A stretch of DNA of 64,000 nt from Pseudomonas putida (GTDB lineage Bacteria > Pseudomonadota > Gammaproteobacteria > Pseudomonadales > Pseudomonadaceae). This document shows, piece by piece, positions 31,956-40,326 of this stretch (positions are counted from its first letter, which is position 1; each line of letters starts with the position of its first letter). Below the pieces are notes generated by a model that did no database searches, was not told the DNA's origin, and saw only the letters and a program-made list of their open reading frames with translations. The translations under genes were made by a program, and so were the position numbers. The DNA lies in NCBI RefSeq assembly GCF_016406145.1, contig NZ_CP066306.1, positions 1 through 64,000 of the forward strand, in the 5' to 3' direction.

Positions 31956-34343
31956 TCAGTCTGTGACTACGCGCTTCAGCCGCAGTGCGTTGAATACCAC
32001 GGAAGCCGAACTTACGCTCATGGCCAATGCCGCAATCATCGGTGACAATAGATGGCCGGTAAGCGGGTAGAACAAACCTGCCGCCAGCGGTATGCCCATA
32101 GCGTTGTAGAAGAATGCGAAGCCCAAGTTTTGACGCATGTTCTTCACCGTGGCCACGGATAGTGTTCTGGCCCGCAGGATGCCCATCAGGTCGCCCTTGA
32201 CCAGCGTCAACTGGGAGCTGTTCATGGCAACATCGGTGCCAGTTCCCATGGCGATCCCGACATCAGCCCGGGCCAGCGCAGGGGCATCGTTGATCCCATC
32301 TCCTGCCATGGCAACCCGGCGCTTATCGCCCTGCAGGAGCGCCACCAGTTGCTCCTTGTCCTCGGGTTTCACTTCTCCGTGGACTTCCTCGATGCCGAGT
32401 TGTTTCGCGACCGCACGTGCCGTAGTCAGGCCGTCGCCGGTGGCCATGATGACCTTCACATCTTCTGCCTGTAGCCGGGTTACCGCCTCCTTGGAGGTGG
32501 GTTTGACCGGATCGGACACCGCTAGCAGGCCAGCGAGCACGCCATCGACGGCCAAGTACATGATACTCATGCCTTCCAGACGCAGCTGCTCGGCGCGGTC
32601 TCGCAACGGACTGGTGTCGAGGCCAGCCTCTTCCATCAAGGTCGTGTTGCCAAGCTGCAGCCGTTTGCCGTTCACCTGGCCACGTACACCGATCCCAGAG
32701 CCCGACTCAAACGCCTCTGGCTTGGACAAGCTGTGTCCATGCGCTCGCGCATGATCGACAATCGCATGTGCCAGCGGATGCTCGCTGCCTTGGTCCAGGC
32801 TGGCGGCAAGGCGCAAGACTTCGGGTGGCATGAACTGCCCGGTACCGACCACGCTATGAAACACTGGCCGGCCCTCGGTGAGGGTCCCGGTCTTGTCGAC
32901 GATCAGCGTGTCGATCTTGCAGAGGTTCTCGATAGCACTGGCGTCTCGGAAGAGCACGCCACTGCTGGCAGCCTTCCCGGTAGCGACCATGATCGACATG
33001 GGAGTGGCTAGGCCGAGCGCGCAGGGGCAGGCAATGATCAGGACCGCGACCGCATTGATCAGGCCGAAGACCCAGCCAGGCTCCGGTCCGAAAAGCCCCC
33101 AGCCGAAGAGCGTGACCAGCGCGACCAGAATCACCCCCATGACGAAATAGCCGGCCACGGTGTCCGCCATCCGCTGCATCGGGGCTTTCGAGCGCTGAGC
33201 CCGCGCGACCATCTGCACGATTTGCGAGAGCACTGTCTCGGCGCCGACCTTCTGCGCCGCCATCACAAGGCTGCCGTGGGTATTCAGCGTGGCACCGATG
33301 AGTGCATCCCCAGCTTTCTTCATCACTGGCACGGGCTCGCCTGTCAGCATGGATTCATCGATAGCACTTTCGCCTTCCAGGACCACCCCGTCGACCGGCA
33401 CCTTCTCGCCAGGGCGAACGCGCAGGTGGTCGCCCGTATGCACGTGGGTGAGCGGAATATCTTCCTCCTGACCATCGGCCCCGATGCGACGGGCCGTCTT
33501 GGGGGCAAGACCCAGGAGCGACTTGATGGCGGCGGAGGTTTGTGAGCGCGCCTTGAGCTCGAGCATTTGGCCGAGCAACGTTAATGAGATGATGACTGCA
33601 GCCGCTTCGAAGTAGACACCGATGCGGCCATCCTGCATGAAAGTCGTCGGGAAAACCTGCGGGAACACTGTGGCCGCAACGCTGTATAGGTACGCCGCAG
33701 CCGTTCCCAAACCTATCAGGGTCCACATATTCGGGCTGCGATTACGAATCGATGCGACCCCACGCACGAAAAACGGCCAGCCAGCCCATAGTGTCACGGG
33801 AGTGGCCAGAATCAACTCCACCCAATTCTGTGTGGCACCATGCAGCAATTGGAGTTGGTGGGCAGTCATGGCCAACACGGTCACGATGACCGTCAGGGGC
33901 AAGGTCCACCAGAAGCGGCGGGAGAAGTCCTTGAGTTCCGGGTTCTCGTCTTCCTCAAGCTCCGGTATTACCGGCTCTAGGGCCATGCCACAGATTGGGC
34001 AACTGCCCGGCCCACGCTGGCGGATTTGGGGATGCATCGGGCAAGTGTATTCGGCGTCCGCCGCGTTGCTTGGCTGCGGGGCAGCCGAGTGGAGATGGCC
34101 CGCGTGTTCTTGGTCCTGGGGAGGGCTAAGATAATGCACAGGCGCTGCGCGGAATTTCGTCAGGCACTTTTCACTGCAGAAGCGGTATGTCCTTCCCTCG
34201 TATAGCTCGAAGTAGCGACTATCCGGTGGCACCGTCATACCGCATACCAAATCGCGCTGACTACCATCCGGTTGCTCATGCGGGTGCGAGTGGTCATGGT
34301 CATGGTCATGGTCATGGTCATGCTGGCACGATTCGGTGTGCAT
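31956..34343 (-). CDS. copA: Cu(I)-translocating P1B-type ATPase (CopA/SilP type)
   Basis: A 795-residue copper-exporting ATPase. The N-terminus has a His/Asp run ([15 protein letters not shown]), a YHS-type domain ([20 protein letters not shown]) and a heavy-metal-binding motif with TCPMHPQI and [10 protein letters not shown], in place of a CxxC HMA domain. The core has eight helices with the metal motif CPC in [11 protein letters not shown], the phosphorylation site DKTGTLTEG, the HP motif EHPLAHA and [11 protein letters not shown]. It pumps Cu(I)/Ag(I) out of the cytoplasm. I chose ATG 34343, behind AAAGGGA. The frame continues upstream without a stop into a decayed DUF2933 gene, so a longer fused product cannot be excluded. 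Confidence 0.92.
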   Translation of the reverse strand: MHTESCQHDHDHDHDHDHSHPHEQPDGSQRDLVCGMTVPPDSRYFELYEGRTYRFCSEKCLTKFRAAPVHYLSPPQDQEHAGHLHSAAPQPSNAADAEYTCPMHPQIRQRGPGSCPICGMALEPVIPELEEDENPELKDFSRRFWWTLPLTVIVTVLAMTAHQLQLLHGATQNWVELILATPVTLWAGWPFFVRGVASIRNRSPNMWTLIGLGTAAAYLYSVAATVFPQVFPTTFMQDGRIGVYFEAAAVIISLTLLGQMLELKARSQTSAAIKSLLGLAPKTARRIGADGQEEDIPLTHVHTGDHLRVRPGEKVPVDGVVLEGESAIDESMLTGEPVPVMKKAGDALIGATLNTHGSLVMAAQKVGAETVLSQIVQMVARAQRSKAPMQRMADTVAGYFVMGVILVALVTLFGWGLFGPEPGWVFGLINAVAVLIIACPCALGLATPMSIMVATGKAASSGVLFRDASAIENLCKIDTLIVDKTGTLTEGRPVFHSVVGTGQFMPPEVLRLAASLDQGSEHPLAHAIVDHARAHGHSLSKPEAFESGSGIGVRGQVNGKRLQLGNTTLMEEAGLDTSPLRDRAEQLRLEGMSIMYLAVDGVLAGLLAVSDPVKPTSKEAVTRLQAEDVKVIMATGDGLTTARAVAKQLGIEEVHGEVKPEDKEQLVALLQGDKRRVAMAGDGINDAPALARADVGIAMGTGTDVAMNSSQLTLVKGDLMGILRARTLSVATVKNMRQNLGFAFFYNAMGIPLAAGLFYPLTGHLLSPMIAALAMSVSSASVVFNALRLKRVVTD

Positions 34344-34605
34344 GAAGTAGTTCCCTTTGTTGTCCGGTTTGGACGAGTTTTCACCCTTCTGGTGAGAATA
34401 CCCGCCATGGTTGTGCCCGAAGAGTTGCGTCAGCGGACAGAGCAACAAAATTAAATAACTGTAGTGCCTGTGACAGGTGGCCATAGTGCACGAGCCACAT
34501 AAAACAGGCCAAATATGGCCAGCATGATCAGTGCAATACCGCCTTTAGTCCGCCAAAAAGGTATTGCCAGATCTGTACCACGGCGATGGGCTCCGTCATG
34601 ATCAA
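34344..34605 (-). pseudogene. Decayed DUF2933 gene upstream of copper ATPase
   Basis: Fragments of a DUF2933 protein can be read in more than one frame on this strand: [20 protein letters not shown] in one frame, then [19 protein letters not shown] in another, matching the intact DUF2933 protein at 29235-29510. The frame changes between AHRRGTDL/FWRTK and the CPL motif, so at least one indel has occurred. The last fragment (ending KPDNKGNYF) runs in frame into the ATPase gene without a stop codon. Confidence 0.65.
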
Positions 34606-34727
34606 CTCCCAAGCTGGGTGGGAAATATCGGCCGCTGCCGTATTGTCCAGCCTAGACAACATCTCCTTGAACAGCTGTGACGCCAATCAATGCTCCTGTA
34701 AGCGTGTCGATTATTGTTGTGGTGTAG

Positions 34728-35080
34728 CGTCATGGCATAGATCATTTCTGGAGGTTGCTGATCCTGCTGCTGCACCAGTGGTTGCCCTTCGACAATGCGC
34801 TGGCTGCCTTGTACCCCGGCGAGGGAGTGCCCAAGCCGCTGGAGGAGTACGACGCCGGCTCCCGGTGGGGAACGCCGTCCATGCTTTCCTGCCTGGACGG
34901 CCTATACTTGCTCGACCCCTTCTACCAGGCCTGTCAGGAAGGCCTGCCCAGTGGGCTGTAACGCCTGGAGGAGATCGCTTCTGACCAGTTCCGTCAAAGC
35001 GAGTACTTCCTCAGTTACTTCCACGCCAACGCATTGGAAGACGAGGTGCAGTTCGTTCTCCAGTTGCCGGCCAAGGTAGC
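34728..35080 (+). pseudogene. LuxR-family regulator remnant with internal stop
   Basis: The frame reads HQWLPFDNALAALYPGEG, then LDGLYLLDPFYQACQEGL, then a TAA at 34959-34961 where a Tyr codon is expected (SGL-stop-RLEEI), and continues RLEEIASDQFRQSEYFLSYF and VQFVLQLP. This is the N-terminal sensing part of a LuxR-type regulator common in Pseudomonas. No helix-turn-helix domain follows, so the gene is both interrupted and truncated. No start codon is visible at its upstream limit. Confidence 0.7.
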
Positions 35081-35492
35081 CTTATGCGATCTAACAGCTC
35101 AAGCCCCAGACCTGATACATGCGGTGCGGTACAGCGCTGATCGGGTCACTCTTCGCTGTTCCCCTTCCAGCTTTGCCTTTGCCCACAGCAGACGTCGGAG
35201 ATGAAACTGCTCGGCGGACTCACAAACCTGCTCCAGTGCTCTCGCACAAGGCTTTGATCTGGCCATCTTTGCTTGAATGGCTGACCCGTGGCAGGGCGTT
35301 GGCCGTGTTTTCTTCGTGCGTGTTGAGCCCAAGGCGAGCGCGATCCACCATCCACAGGCCGCTACTGCCGCGCGCCAATTCTATGCCGGCACTACTCGTC
35401 AAAAAATAGGTGAGTGCTTACCCGGCAGGCAATGGGCTACTATCGAGCCCTATATCTATCCGAAAGGGTTAGCTCCGTTGCCAGGGAATTGC
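35081..35492. other. Degenerate stretch without recognisable gene
   Basis: Short open frames occur on both strands, but none matches a family I recognise or has a good ribosome-binding site. Together with the LuxR remnant next to it, this is probably decayed DNA. Confidence 0.4.
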
Positions 35493-35705
35493 ATGCAGGC
35501 CATCGATATTGAAAACGCGATCGTTCTTCCTTGGGGGCTTGGCTCAAGATCGCCCCATGACCTGTTTTCTGTGTGCGCAGAAATCATTAACTGCCCTGGT
35601 GACATCGTTTTAGACGCTAGCAACCTCTCGTATATCGATCCGTTAGGGATGGCCACGCTGTTGAAAACCAGTTGGTCCAGAAGCGAGTTTCGATGCAGTT
35701 TTTGA
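35493..35705 (+). CDS. STAS-domain segment (possibly 5' part of a frameshifted STAS-ATPase gene)
   Basis: A 70-residue product starting at ATG 35493 behind AGGGAA. Residues about 4-55 look like a STAS fold: the strand AIVLPWGLG, then DIVLDASNLSYIDPLGMATLL, where the ASNLSYIDPLG loop is the usual signature. The reading then leaves the conserved pattern (KTSWSRSEFRCSF). The -1 frame at the same place reads VENQLVQKRVSMQFLSRDL and continues into the ATPase gene. I infer either a one-base indel in a single STAS-ATPase gene or two overlapping genes. The role is unknown; STAS domains often act in partner-switching regulation. Confidence 0.55.
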   Translation: MQAIDIENAIVLPWGLGSRSPHDLFSVCAEIINCPGDIVLDASNLSYIDPLGMATLLKTSWSRSEFRCSF

Positions 35706-36502
35706 GCAGAGACCTGACCTCCTACCTGGCCAGGATGGATTTTTTCAAGGACATTGATGTAGAGGGTGTAGATCTATCGGGGGTAGGACGTCGAAACGAC
35801 CGAAGCACCTCGTTGGTGGAAATCACCAAAATCAGCGAACACCATCAAGCAGAGGCTGCAGCCTCTCGCCTCGCTAGAGCTATTACGGGAAGGTTGACTC
35901 AATCGGACCCGGATGCCCCAGTCGACGAGCACACGGGACGGAATGAGTTTGACTCCTACCGGGGCCCTCTGGAGTATTCGCTCAAGGAGCTATTGGAAAA
36001 CTCGCTTACTCACGCCCGCAGAGAGGGACGTGGTGACGCCGCCGTTTGGCTGACCTGTCAGTTTTATCCAAAATTGAACCTTGTACGCATGGCCATCGTC
36101 GATAATGGGTGTGGGTTTCTCGCGACACTGAGGAATCACCCTGAGCTTCATGACCGCACGCATTTGCACGCGATCGAGGCGGCACTCAAACCGCGAGTGA
36201 GCTGCAACCGGGGTGCGATGGCCCAGATCCTGGGTAGCGAGAACCAAGGTATCGGGTTAACAACTACCGCAAAAATTGCAGACGCGGCGGGCGGTGGTTT
36301 GATCATCGTGAGCGGCAATGGCATACATGACACAAAGCGTCGGCAGTCTCAGGAGCTGCATGATGCGCTGTGGAATGGTGTATCGATCGCGTTTAGCTGT
36401 ACCCGTGAGCTGCTGCCCACCATTTCGATCAGTGACTTGCTGCCGAAGGACGATGCAGGACAGGTTGACGACGATCTCGACCTAGATCTGAATTTCCGCT
36501 AG
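35693..36502 (+). CDS. GHKL-type ATPase protein (histidine-kinase-like ATP-binding domain)
   Basis: A protein of about 269 residues, longer if joined to the STAS part. The motifs of a GHKL ATPase are clear: N-box LKELLENSLTHA near residue 102, G1-box VDNGCGF near 137 and G2-box NQGIGLTTTAKIADAAGG near 183-200. No dimerisation/phosphorylation helix or membrane segment is seen, so it is not a normal sensor kinase. It more resembles the cytoplasmic ATP-binding proteins paired with STAS-like proteins. The C-terminus is acidic (DDDLDLDLNF). ATG 35693 has a poor ribosome-binding site, supporting the fusion reading. It is followed by a DUF4325 gene after 123 bases. Confidence 0.65.
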   Translation: MQFLSRDLTSYLARMDFFKDIDVEGVDLSGVGRRNDRSTSLVEITKISEHHQAEAAASRLARAITGRLTQSDPDAPVDEHTGRNEFDSYRGPLEYSLKELLENSLTHARREGRGDAAVWLTCQFYPKLNLVRMAIVDNGCGFLATLRNHPELHDRTHLHAIEAALKPRVSCNRGAMAQILGSENQGIGLTTTAKIADAAGGGLIIVSGNGIHDTKRRQSQELHDALWNGVSIAFSCTRELLPTISISDLLPKDDAGQVDDDLDLDLNFR

Positions 36503-36625
36503 CTCTGGCTTTTTGATAGCTCGAGGGCTAGAGTCGATCATGCAAGGAGCGGTAAATGGGAGATTCAGCGTCAACTGAAACTCTCGGGCTGCAAAAAAGG
36601 ATTATGCAATACAAGGGGTTACGAC

Positions 36626-36931
36626 ATGCAAACTCAAATTCGATTAAGTAGGGATAGTTCTATCCGAACGTACGGAATGCGAGCTTCAGCGATCCCCTAC
36701 CGTACCGAAATCGAACGCTCGCTCAGCAGTGGTGAGAGCGTTGTCATAGATTTCGCTGGGAACGATGTCACTCAGTCCTTCGTCGACGAGTTGATCGGGG
36801 CGCTGATTCTGAAGGAGGGTCGCCAGGTGGTATCGCGCCTTGCCTTTGAAAACTGCACCAACGATGTCAAAGGAATCATTAAATTTGTGGTCCATGATCG
36901 AGTTCGACAGCTGCAAAAAATGCCCGCGTGA
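36626..36931 (+). CDS. DUF4325 (STAS-like) domain protein
   Basis: A 101-residue protein with the DUF4325 pattern: SGESVVIDFAGNDVTQSFVDELIGAL followed by a strand-helix ending in AFENCTNDVKGIIKFVVHDR. DUF4325 is a STAS-like fold of unknown function that repeatedly occurs next to cytoplasmic ATP-binding proteins, as it does here. Together the STAS, ATPase and DUF4325 parts look like a partner-switching or signalling module. A strong terminator lies 18 bases after the stop. Whether it works in defence, motility or gene control cannot be told from sequence. Confidence 0.7.
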   Translation: MQTQIRLSRDSSIRTYGMRASAIPYRTEIERSLSSGESVVIDFAGNDVTQSFVDELIGALILKEGRQVVSRLAFENCTNDVKGIIKFVVHDRVRQLQKMPA

Positions 36932-36949
36932 CGGATCCGCATTGAATTT

Positions 36950-36975
36950 AAGGCCCTCAATATTGAGGGCCTTTT
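36950..36975 (+). terminator. Terminator after DUF4325 gene
   Basis: AAGGCCCTCAA-ta-TTGAGGGCCTT followed by TTC: a near-perfect hairpin with a short T run. Confidence 0.8.
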
Positions 36976-37248
36976 CATTGGTGCCAGGCAAAAGATAGCC
37001 GTCTTGAGTGGCCCCCATAGCTCGCCCTGAAAAGCGAATGTCAGGGGACACACCGCAGAAAAGCGTTCTGTAGCGGAGGAATACGTGGAAAACGGAGCTT
37101 AGGTTTCCTCATTGAGATGTGTAGAAATCCATCGCGACTCACCTATGCAAAGGCTGCGAAAAGCCTGAATCTACTGGGGTATCGTGGCGTGAGATATGTG
37201 CAAAAAAATGTGCACAGCATCTGCGGATTGGAGAGCTGGCTTGGCTCC
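36976..37248. other. Intergenic stretch between DUF4325 and sirtuin genes
   Basis: No supported gene is seen. A 64-codon plus-strand frame at 37117-37311 overlaps the end of the sirtuin gene and shows no family resemblance. Confidence 0.4.
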
Positions 37249-38037
37249 TTAAGTAAAACCATCAAGCTGCAACGGACCTGCAACTCCTGCGGCTTGAAGC
37301 AAAGCGGGTAATACCACCCCTGCAGGCCCAACGAGCATTATCTCTTCCGCCCCGTCCATCCCCACGTCGTCAAGGTTCACATGGATCACGGTTGCCCCGG
37401 CCGCCAGAGCCATATCTGGAATACCGGCTGCCGGCATGACTACGCCAGATGTACCCACCGAAATCAGCAAGTCACAGGCTTCCACAAGCCTTACTGCTGA
37501 ACGCCACGCATCCTCTGGAAGATTCTCTCTGAACCAGACCACCCCAGGGCGCAACCTCCCGTTGCATCGAGTGCACCGCGGAGGCTCGATCATCTGTCCC
37601 GCCGGGGGAACCGCCAGTTGATCTGGTGATAACTCTGCTGGCCGGTGGCATCCGAAGCATTTCACGTCCATCAAGCGGCCATGAAGGTGTATCACCGAAC
37701 TGGAGCCGGCTCGTTCATGCAGATCATCAATATTCTGGGTAACGACAGATACGTTCCAGCCAGCATCAGCTATCCGTGGAATAGATAGATGAGCCAAGTT
37801 AGGTTTGGCCTGGCCAACCTGCTGCCGGCGCCAAAGATACCAGCTCCAGACGAGAGCTGGATTTTTGCGAAAGGCGTCCGCTGTTTCGAGACGCTGAGGG
37901 TCATGCTTCGCCCAGAGGCCTGTCAGCTTGTCGCGGAAGGTCGGAATTCCGCTGTCAGCAGAGATGCCAGCACCCGTGAAAAAAACGACCCTCTTGGACC
38001 TGCGCAAAGCCTCAGCAGCTCTTTGCAAATTGCTCAT
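37249..38037 (-). CDS. Sir2-family NAD-dependent protein deacylase (CobB-like)
   Basis: A 262-residue sirtuin. It has the NAD-binding GAGISADSGIPTFRD near residue 21, TQNIDDLH near 110, the catalytic His in IHLHGRL near 127, four zinc-site cysteines (CFGC and CTRC) and VWFRENLP. It removes acyl groups from lysines using NAD. The compact length and motifs match CobB-type enzymes rather than the long SIR2 domains of anti-phage systems. ATG 38037 has GAGGTG upstream. It is divergent from the next gene and stands alone. Its place in a mobile region leaves a defence link possible but unproven. Confidence 0.88.
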   Translation of the reverse strand: MSNLQRAAEALRRSKRVVFFTGAGISADSGIPTFRDKLTGLWAKHDPQRLETADAFRKNPALVWSWYLWRRQQVGQAKPNLAHLSIPRIADAGWNVSVVTQNIDDLHERAGSSSVIHLHGRLMDVKCFGCHRPAELSPDQLAVPPAGQMIEPPRCTRCNGRLRPGVVWFRENLPEDAWRSAVRLVEACDLLISVGTSGVVMPAAGIPDMALAAGATVIHVNLDDVGMDGAEEIMLVGPAGVVLPALLQAAGVAGPLQLDGFT

Positions 38038-38243
38038 TGGACACACCTCAGCCCCGCAGCGGGGACTCCCTTGCAGTAAACACGGTAACGGCCGCACATC
38101 CCAGCTAAAGCACTCGCGTTTGATCGGAAAACCAAGCGTAGAGCGCAGGGTGCCGCATACTGCTGCTACCGCTCTAGTAAACCTCCAATGGATTTCAGCT
38201 ACCCGACCTACAGCTATCTCTAGCCCCATCGCGGGAGGTGCAT

Positions 38244-38900
38244 ATGACCACTCCCTTTGCTCACATCCAGACCCGACATGAGCCTTCAACCGCCCTGAAT
38301 AAAAGCAAGGTCGCTTTGGTTGCTACCCTGTCGATTGAAGCCAATTCAGACCGGACGATCGATGCTTACCTTGGTGGCCTGCAGATGTACAACGATCTAT
38401 TCGAGTGGCGGCTGGATGAATACCCCCAGGAAGCGCTAGATCTCATCATCGACTGCTTTCTCCCCGCAGAGTCGGTGCCTCAATCCATCCTGAAGAGTGG
38501 CGTTTCAGCCGGGCTCATCCGCTCCAGGGTCTTCCAAAGCGGAGACTGGATATCAGGCAAGCAATGGCTTCAGCTCGCATCTACCTCCACCCCAGGGGGT
38601 GGAGTTGACCCCGACCAGCTACTGGCTGATGGTCAGATCTTCTCGCTTCGACCTGGGAAGGTCGACTTCTTCCCCGCTTATGCTTTGGACGGTAGCAACG
38701 GCTATCAACCGATCAGCAGCCTTTGCGACGTATTGTCCGTTCTCTCGACTCGCATGGACGAGTGGTCTATGGCGGCTTGGTTCCAATCAGAAAATTCGTC
38801 TCTGGGCGGTATCGCCCCCAAAGCCTTGCTGTCATCCGCCCCAGAATGGGTGCTAGCTGCGGCAAAGAAAAAGCCAAGAGGAAGACGTGTGATTAGATGA
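38244..38900 (+). CDS. Hypothetical protein with antitoxin-like (Xre/MbcA/ParS) C-terminal region
   Basis: A 218-residue protein of uncertain function. The C-terminal ~80 residues (FFPAYALDGSNGYQPISSL ... WFQSENSSLGGIAPKALL) resemble the toxin-binding domain of Xre/MbcA/ParS-like antitoxins, where a W-F-x-x-x-N-x-x-LGG-x-x-P pattern is typical. The N-terminal half contains no clear helix-turn-helix. No RES-domain toxin is recognised beside it; the next two small genes are unknown. ATG 38244 with GGGAGG upstream is preferred over the GTG two codons earlier. Confidence 0.5.
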   Translation: MTTPFAHIQTRHEPSTALNKSKVALVATLSIEANSDRTIDAYLGGLQMYNDLFEWRLDEYPQEALDLIIDCFLPAESVPQSILKSGVSAGLIRSRVFQSGDWISGKQWLQLASTSTPGGGVDPDQLLADGQIFSLRPGKVDFFPAYALDGSNGYQPISSLCDVLSVLSTRMDEWSMAAWFQSENSSLGGIAPKALLSSAPEWVLAAAKKKPRGRRVIR

Positions 38901-38958
38901 ACGGCTTCAGATTGCATACCGTGACGCGCCCGATGGATAGTGTCTCAGGGGATCAAAG

Positions 38959-39255
38959 ATGAGCAGTCAACCAGCTCCCCGCAACGATCGTAACTGGCGA
39001 CCCGTCTTCCATGATTGCTATTCGACGGTGATCAAGGCGGTTGATGCTCGATATGACGTTCGCGGTTATTTGTTATCAGAGTTGGTGAAGCTGTGCCTGA
39101 AAAATCGGGCCACAGTTCCGCTAGCCCGGCGAGCCTACTACGAGGGATGCGTTCAGAAGGAAGCCATAGCTTTTCTGGAGCGTTATACCTCCCACTTGCT
39201 ATTCGGCCCAGGCGGCCGACTCTCGCCGCAGGAATACCGATACGGCGCATATTGA
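38959..39255 (+). CDS. Small hypothetical protein
   Basis: A 98-residue protein with a helical composition (YDVRGYLLSELVKLCLKNRAT, AYYEGCVQKEAIAFLERY), no signal peptide and no membrane segment. I do not recognise a family. It is 58 bases downstream of the antitoxin-like gene and 57 bases before the zinc-ribbon-like gene, in the same direction, so the three may form an operon. ATG 38959 is preceded by AGGGGATCAAAG. Confidence 0.5.
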   Translation: MSSQPAPRNDRNWRPVFHDCYSTVIKAVDARYDVRGYLLSELVKLCLKNRATVPLARRAYYEGCVQKEAIAFLERYTSHLLFGPGGRLSPQEYRYGAY

Positions 39256-39312
39256 TGCTCTCCAAGGCCCAACTCTGGCGTAATCATTTGTCCCAACGTT
39301 GGCAGAGGCTTC

Positions 39313-39621
39313 ATGATGAAAATCACTGGTCGTGTAGAAACAGAAGCGGTGGTCGACGTGAGCTGCGACGTATGCGGCTCCTCCACACGTTTGGAAAACG
39401 GCAGCCTGCAGTATGGGGTGCTCCAGGCGCACTGGGGCTTTGGTGCACTGCATGACGGAGAGCGCTATGAGGTACACCTATGTGAACCTTGCTTCTTCCA
39501 AACCATCGCTTACCTCAAGCAAGAGCGGCGCACAGCCAACATGTTTGAAGGTGATCCGCAGCAGCCCGAGGATGACTTCGGCCTCGCTTCCAGGGATGAC
39601 TTCTTCCGTGATGGTCATTGA
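39313..39621 (+). CDS. CxxC-containing hypothetical protein
   Basis: A 102-residue protein with two cysteine pairs, CDVCGSS near residue 18 and CEPC near 58, which probably hold a zinc ion. The pattern GVLQAHWGFGALHDGERYEVHLCEPCFF recurs in mobile DNA of Pseudomonas as an uncharacterised family, as far as I recall. ATG 39313 is one of two adjacent Met codons. Third gene of a small rightward group ending before the TnsC-like fragment. Confidence 0.6.
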   Translation: MMKITGRVETEAVVDVSCDVCGSSTRLENGSLQYGVLQAHWGFGALHDGERYEVHLCEPCFFQTIAYLKQERRTANMFEGDPQQPEDDFGLASRDDFFRDGH

Positions 39622-39643
39622 TTTGAAAGCCAAACCAGCCATG

Positions 39644-40294
39644 CTACTTCGGCTTTTTAGGTGAGGACGGGGACTGTGAGTCCACGTATCGATGGAAGGC
39701 TAGTGCTAGGTCTTCGTCGGTCGCCTTTGGAAGCGGTTTACGACGAGGCGCTTTGACCGGAGCGTTCTCATCCGGTTGGGTGATCTGCCTCAGTAGGGTG
39801 CGCTCAGTCTCGGTAGCCGACGAATCGAAGACCCTTGTCTGTACACGCTGATCACGGTCTGTCCTGTTAAAACTCACCACGTTCGACTTGTATTCAACAG
39901 GTAAGTCAAATGGACAGCGCAGGTCCAAATGCCCGCCTTGATTGCCTTTGCTAATGGCCAACAACTGCAGTTCTTCGACCTCTTTCGAGCTGGTGGTATA
40001 CGCGCTCGATCGGTAAGCCTTGTGGAGGTCGTCGATTTCAATCCGGTTTCTGCCAGCGACTCGGCATTCGATGTAGGCAAGCTTTAGCAGTTGCACGACA
40101 AGCCGTTTGAGACCAAAAGTGGAACGGTAAAGCTCAGCCGCAAATTCATCCTTACCTGAACGGATACGGCCGCCACTGACCCTCATACACTCGCCTACGT
40201 ATTCTGCCCAATCCTGGCTCCTTGGATCCTCGGGCAGCATTATCCTGGGTTGGGAAAGCAGCCTCTGCTTGTCCTCACTGTTGCGACGAAACAG
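39644..40294 (-). pseudogene. C-terminal fragment of a TnsC/TniB-like ATPase, truncated by IS66
   Basis: The reading frame is open right up to the IS66 left end at 40296, so the gene has lost its 5' part (about 217 codons remain). FGLKRLVVQLLKLAYIECRVAG followed by RIEIDDLHKAYRSSAYT resembles the C-terminal lid region of TnsC/TniB-type transposition ATPases. The tail is charged. The Walker motifs would lie in the missing part. This suggests a second, broken Tn7-like element in the island. Family assignment is by pattern only. Confidence 0.5.
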
Positions 40295-40326
40295 CGTAAG
40301 CGTCCGGCGAACTCACCTTGCGTAAG

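Noticed and set aside
31482..32045. Plus-strand frame spanning copZ and the end of the copper ATPase
   Set aside because: Overlaps two well-supported minus-strand genes and has no conserved features.
35099..35402. Minus-strand frames suspected to be a transposase or regulator fragment
   Set aside because: No motif could be identified and no start signal is present, so I left the region unannotated.
35655..35695. Programmed -1 ribosomal frameshift between STAS and ATPase parts
   Set aside because: No slippery heptamer in the correct phase is present in the overlap; an indel or separate genes are more likely.
37249..38037. Sirtuin as an anti-phage SIR2 effector
   Set aside because: The compact CobB-type length with zinc finger fits a metabolic deacylase, and no defence partner gene is adjacent.
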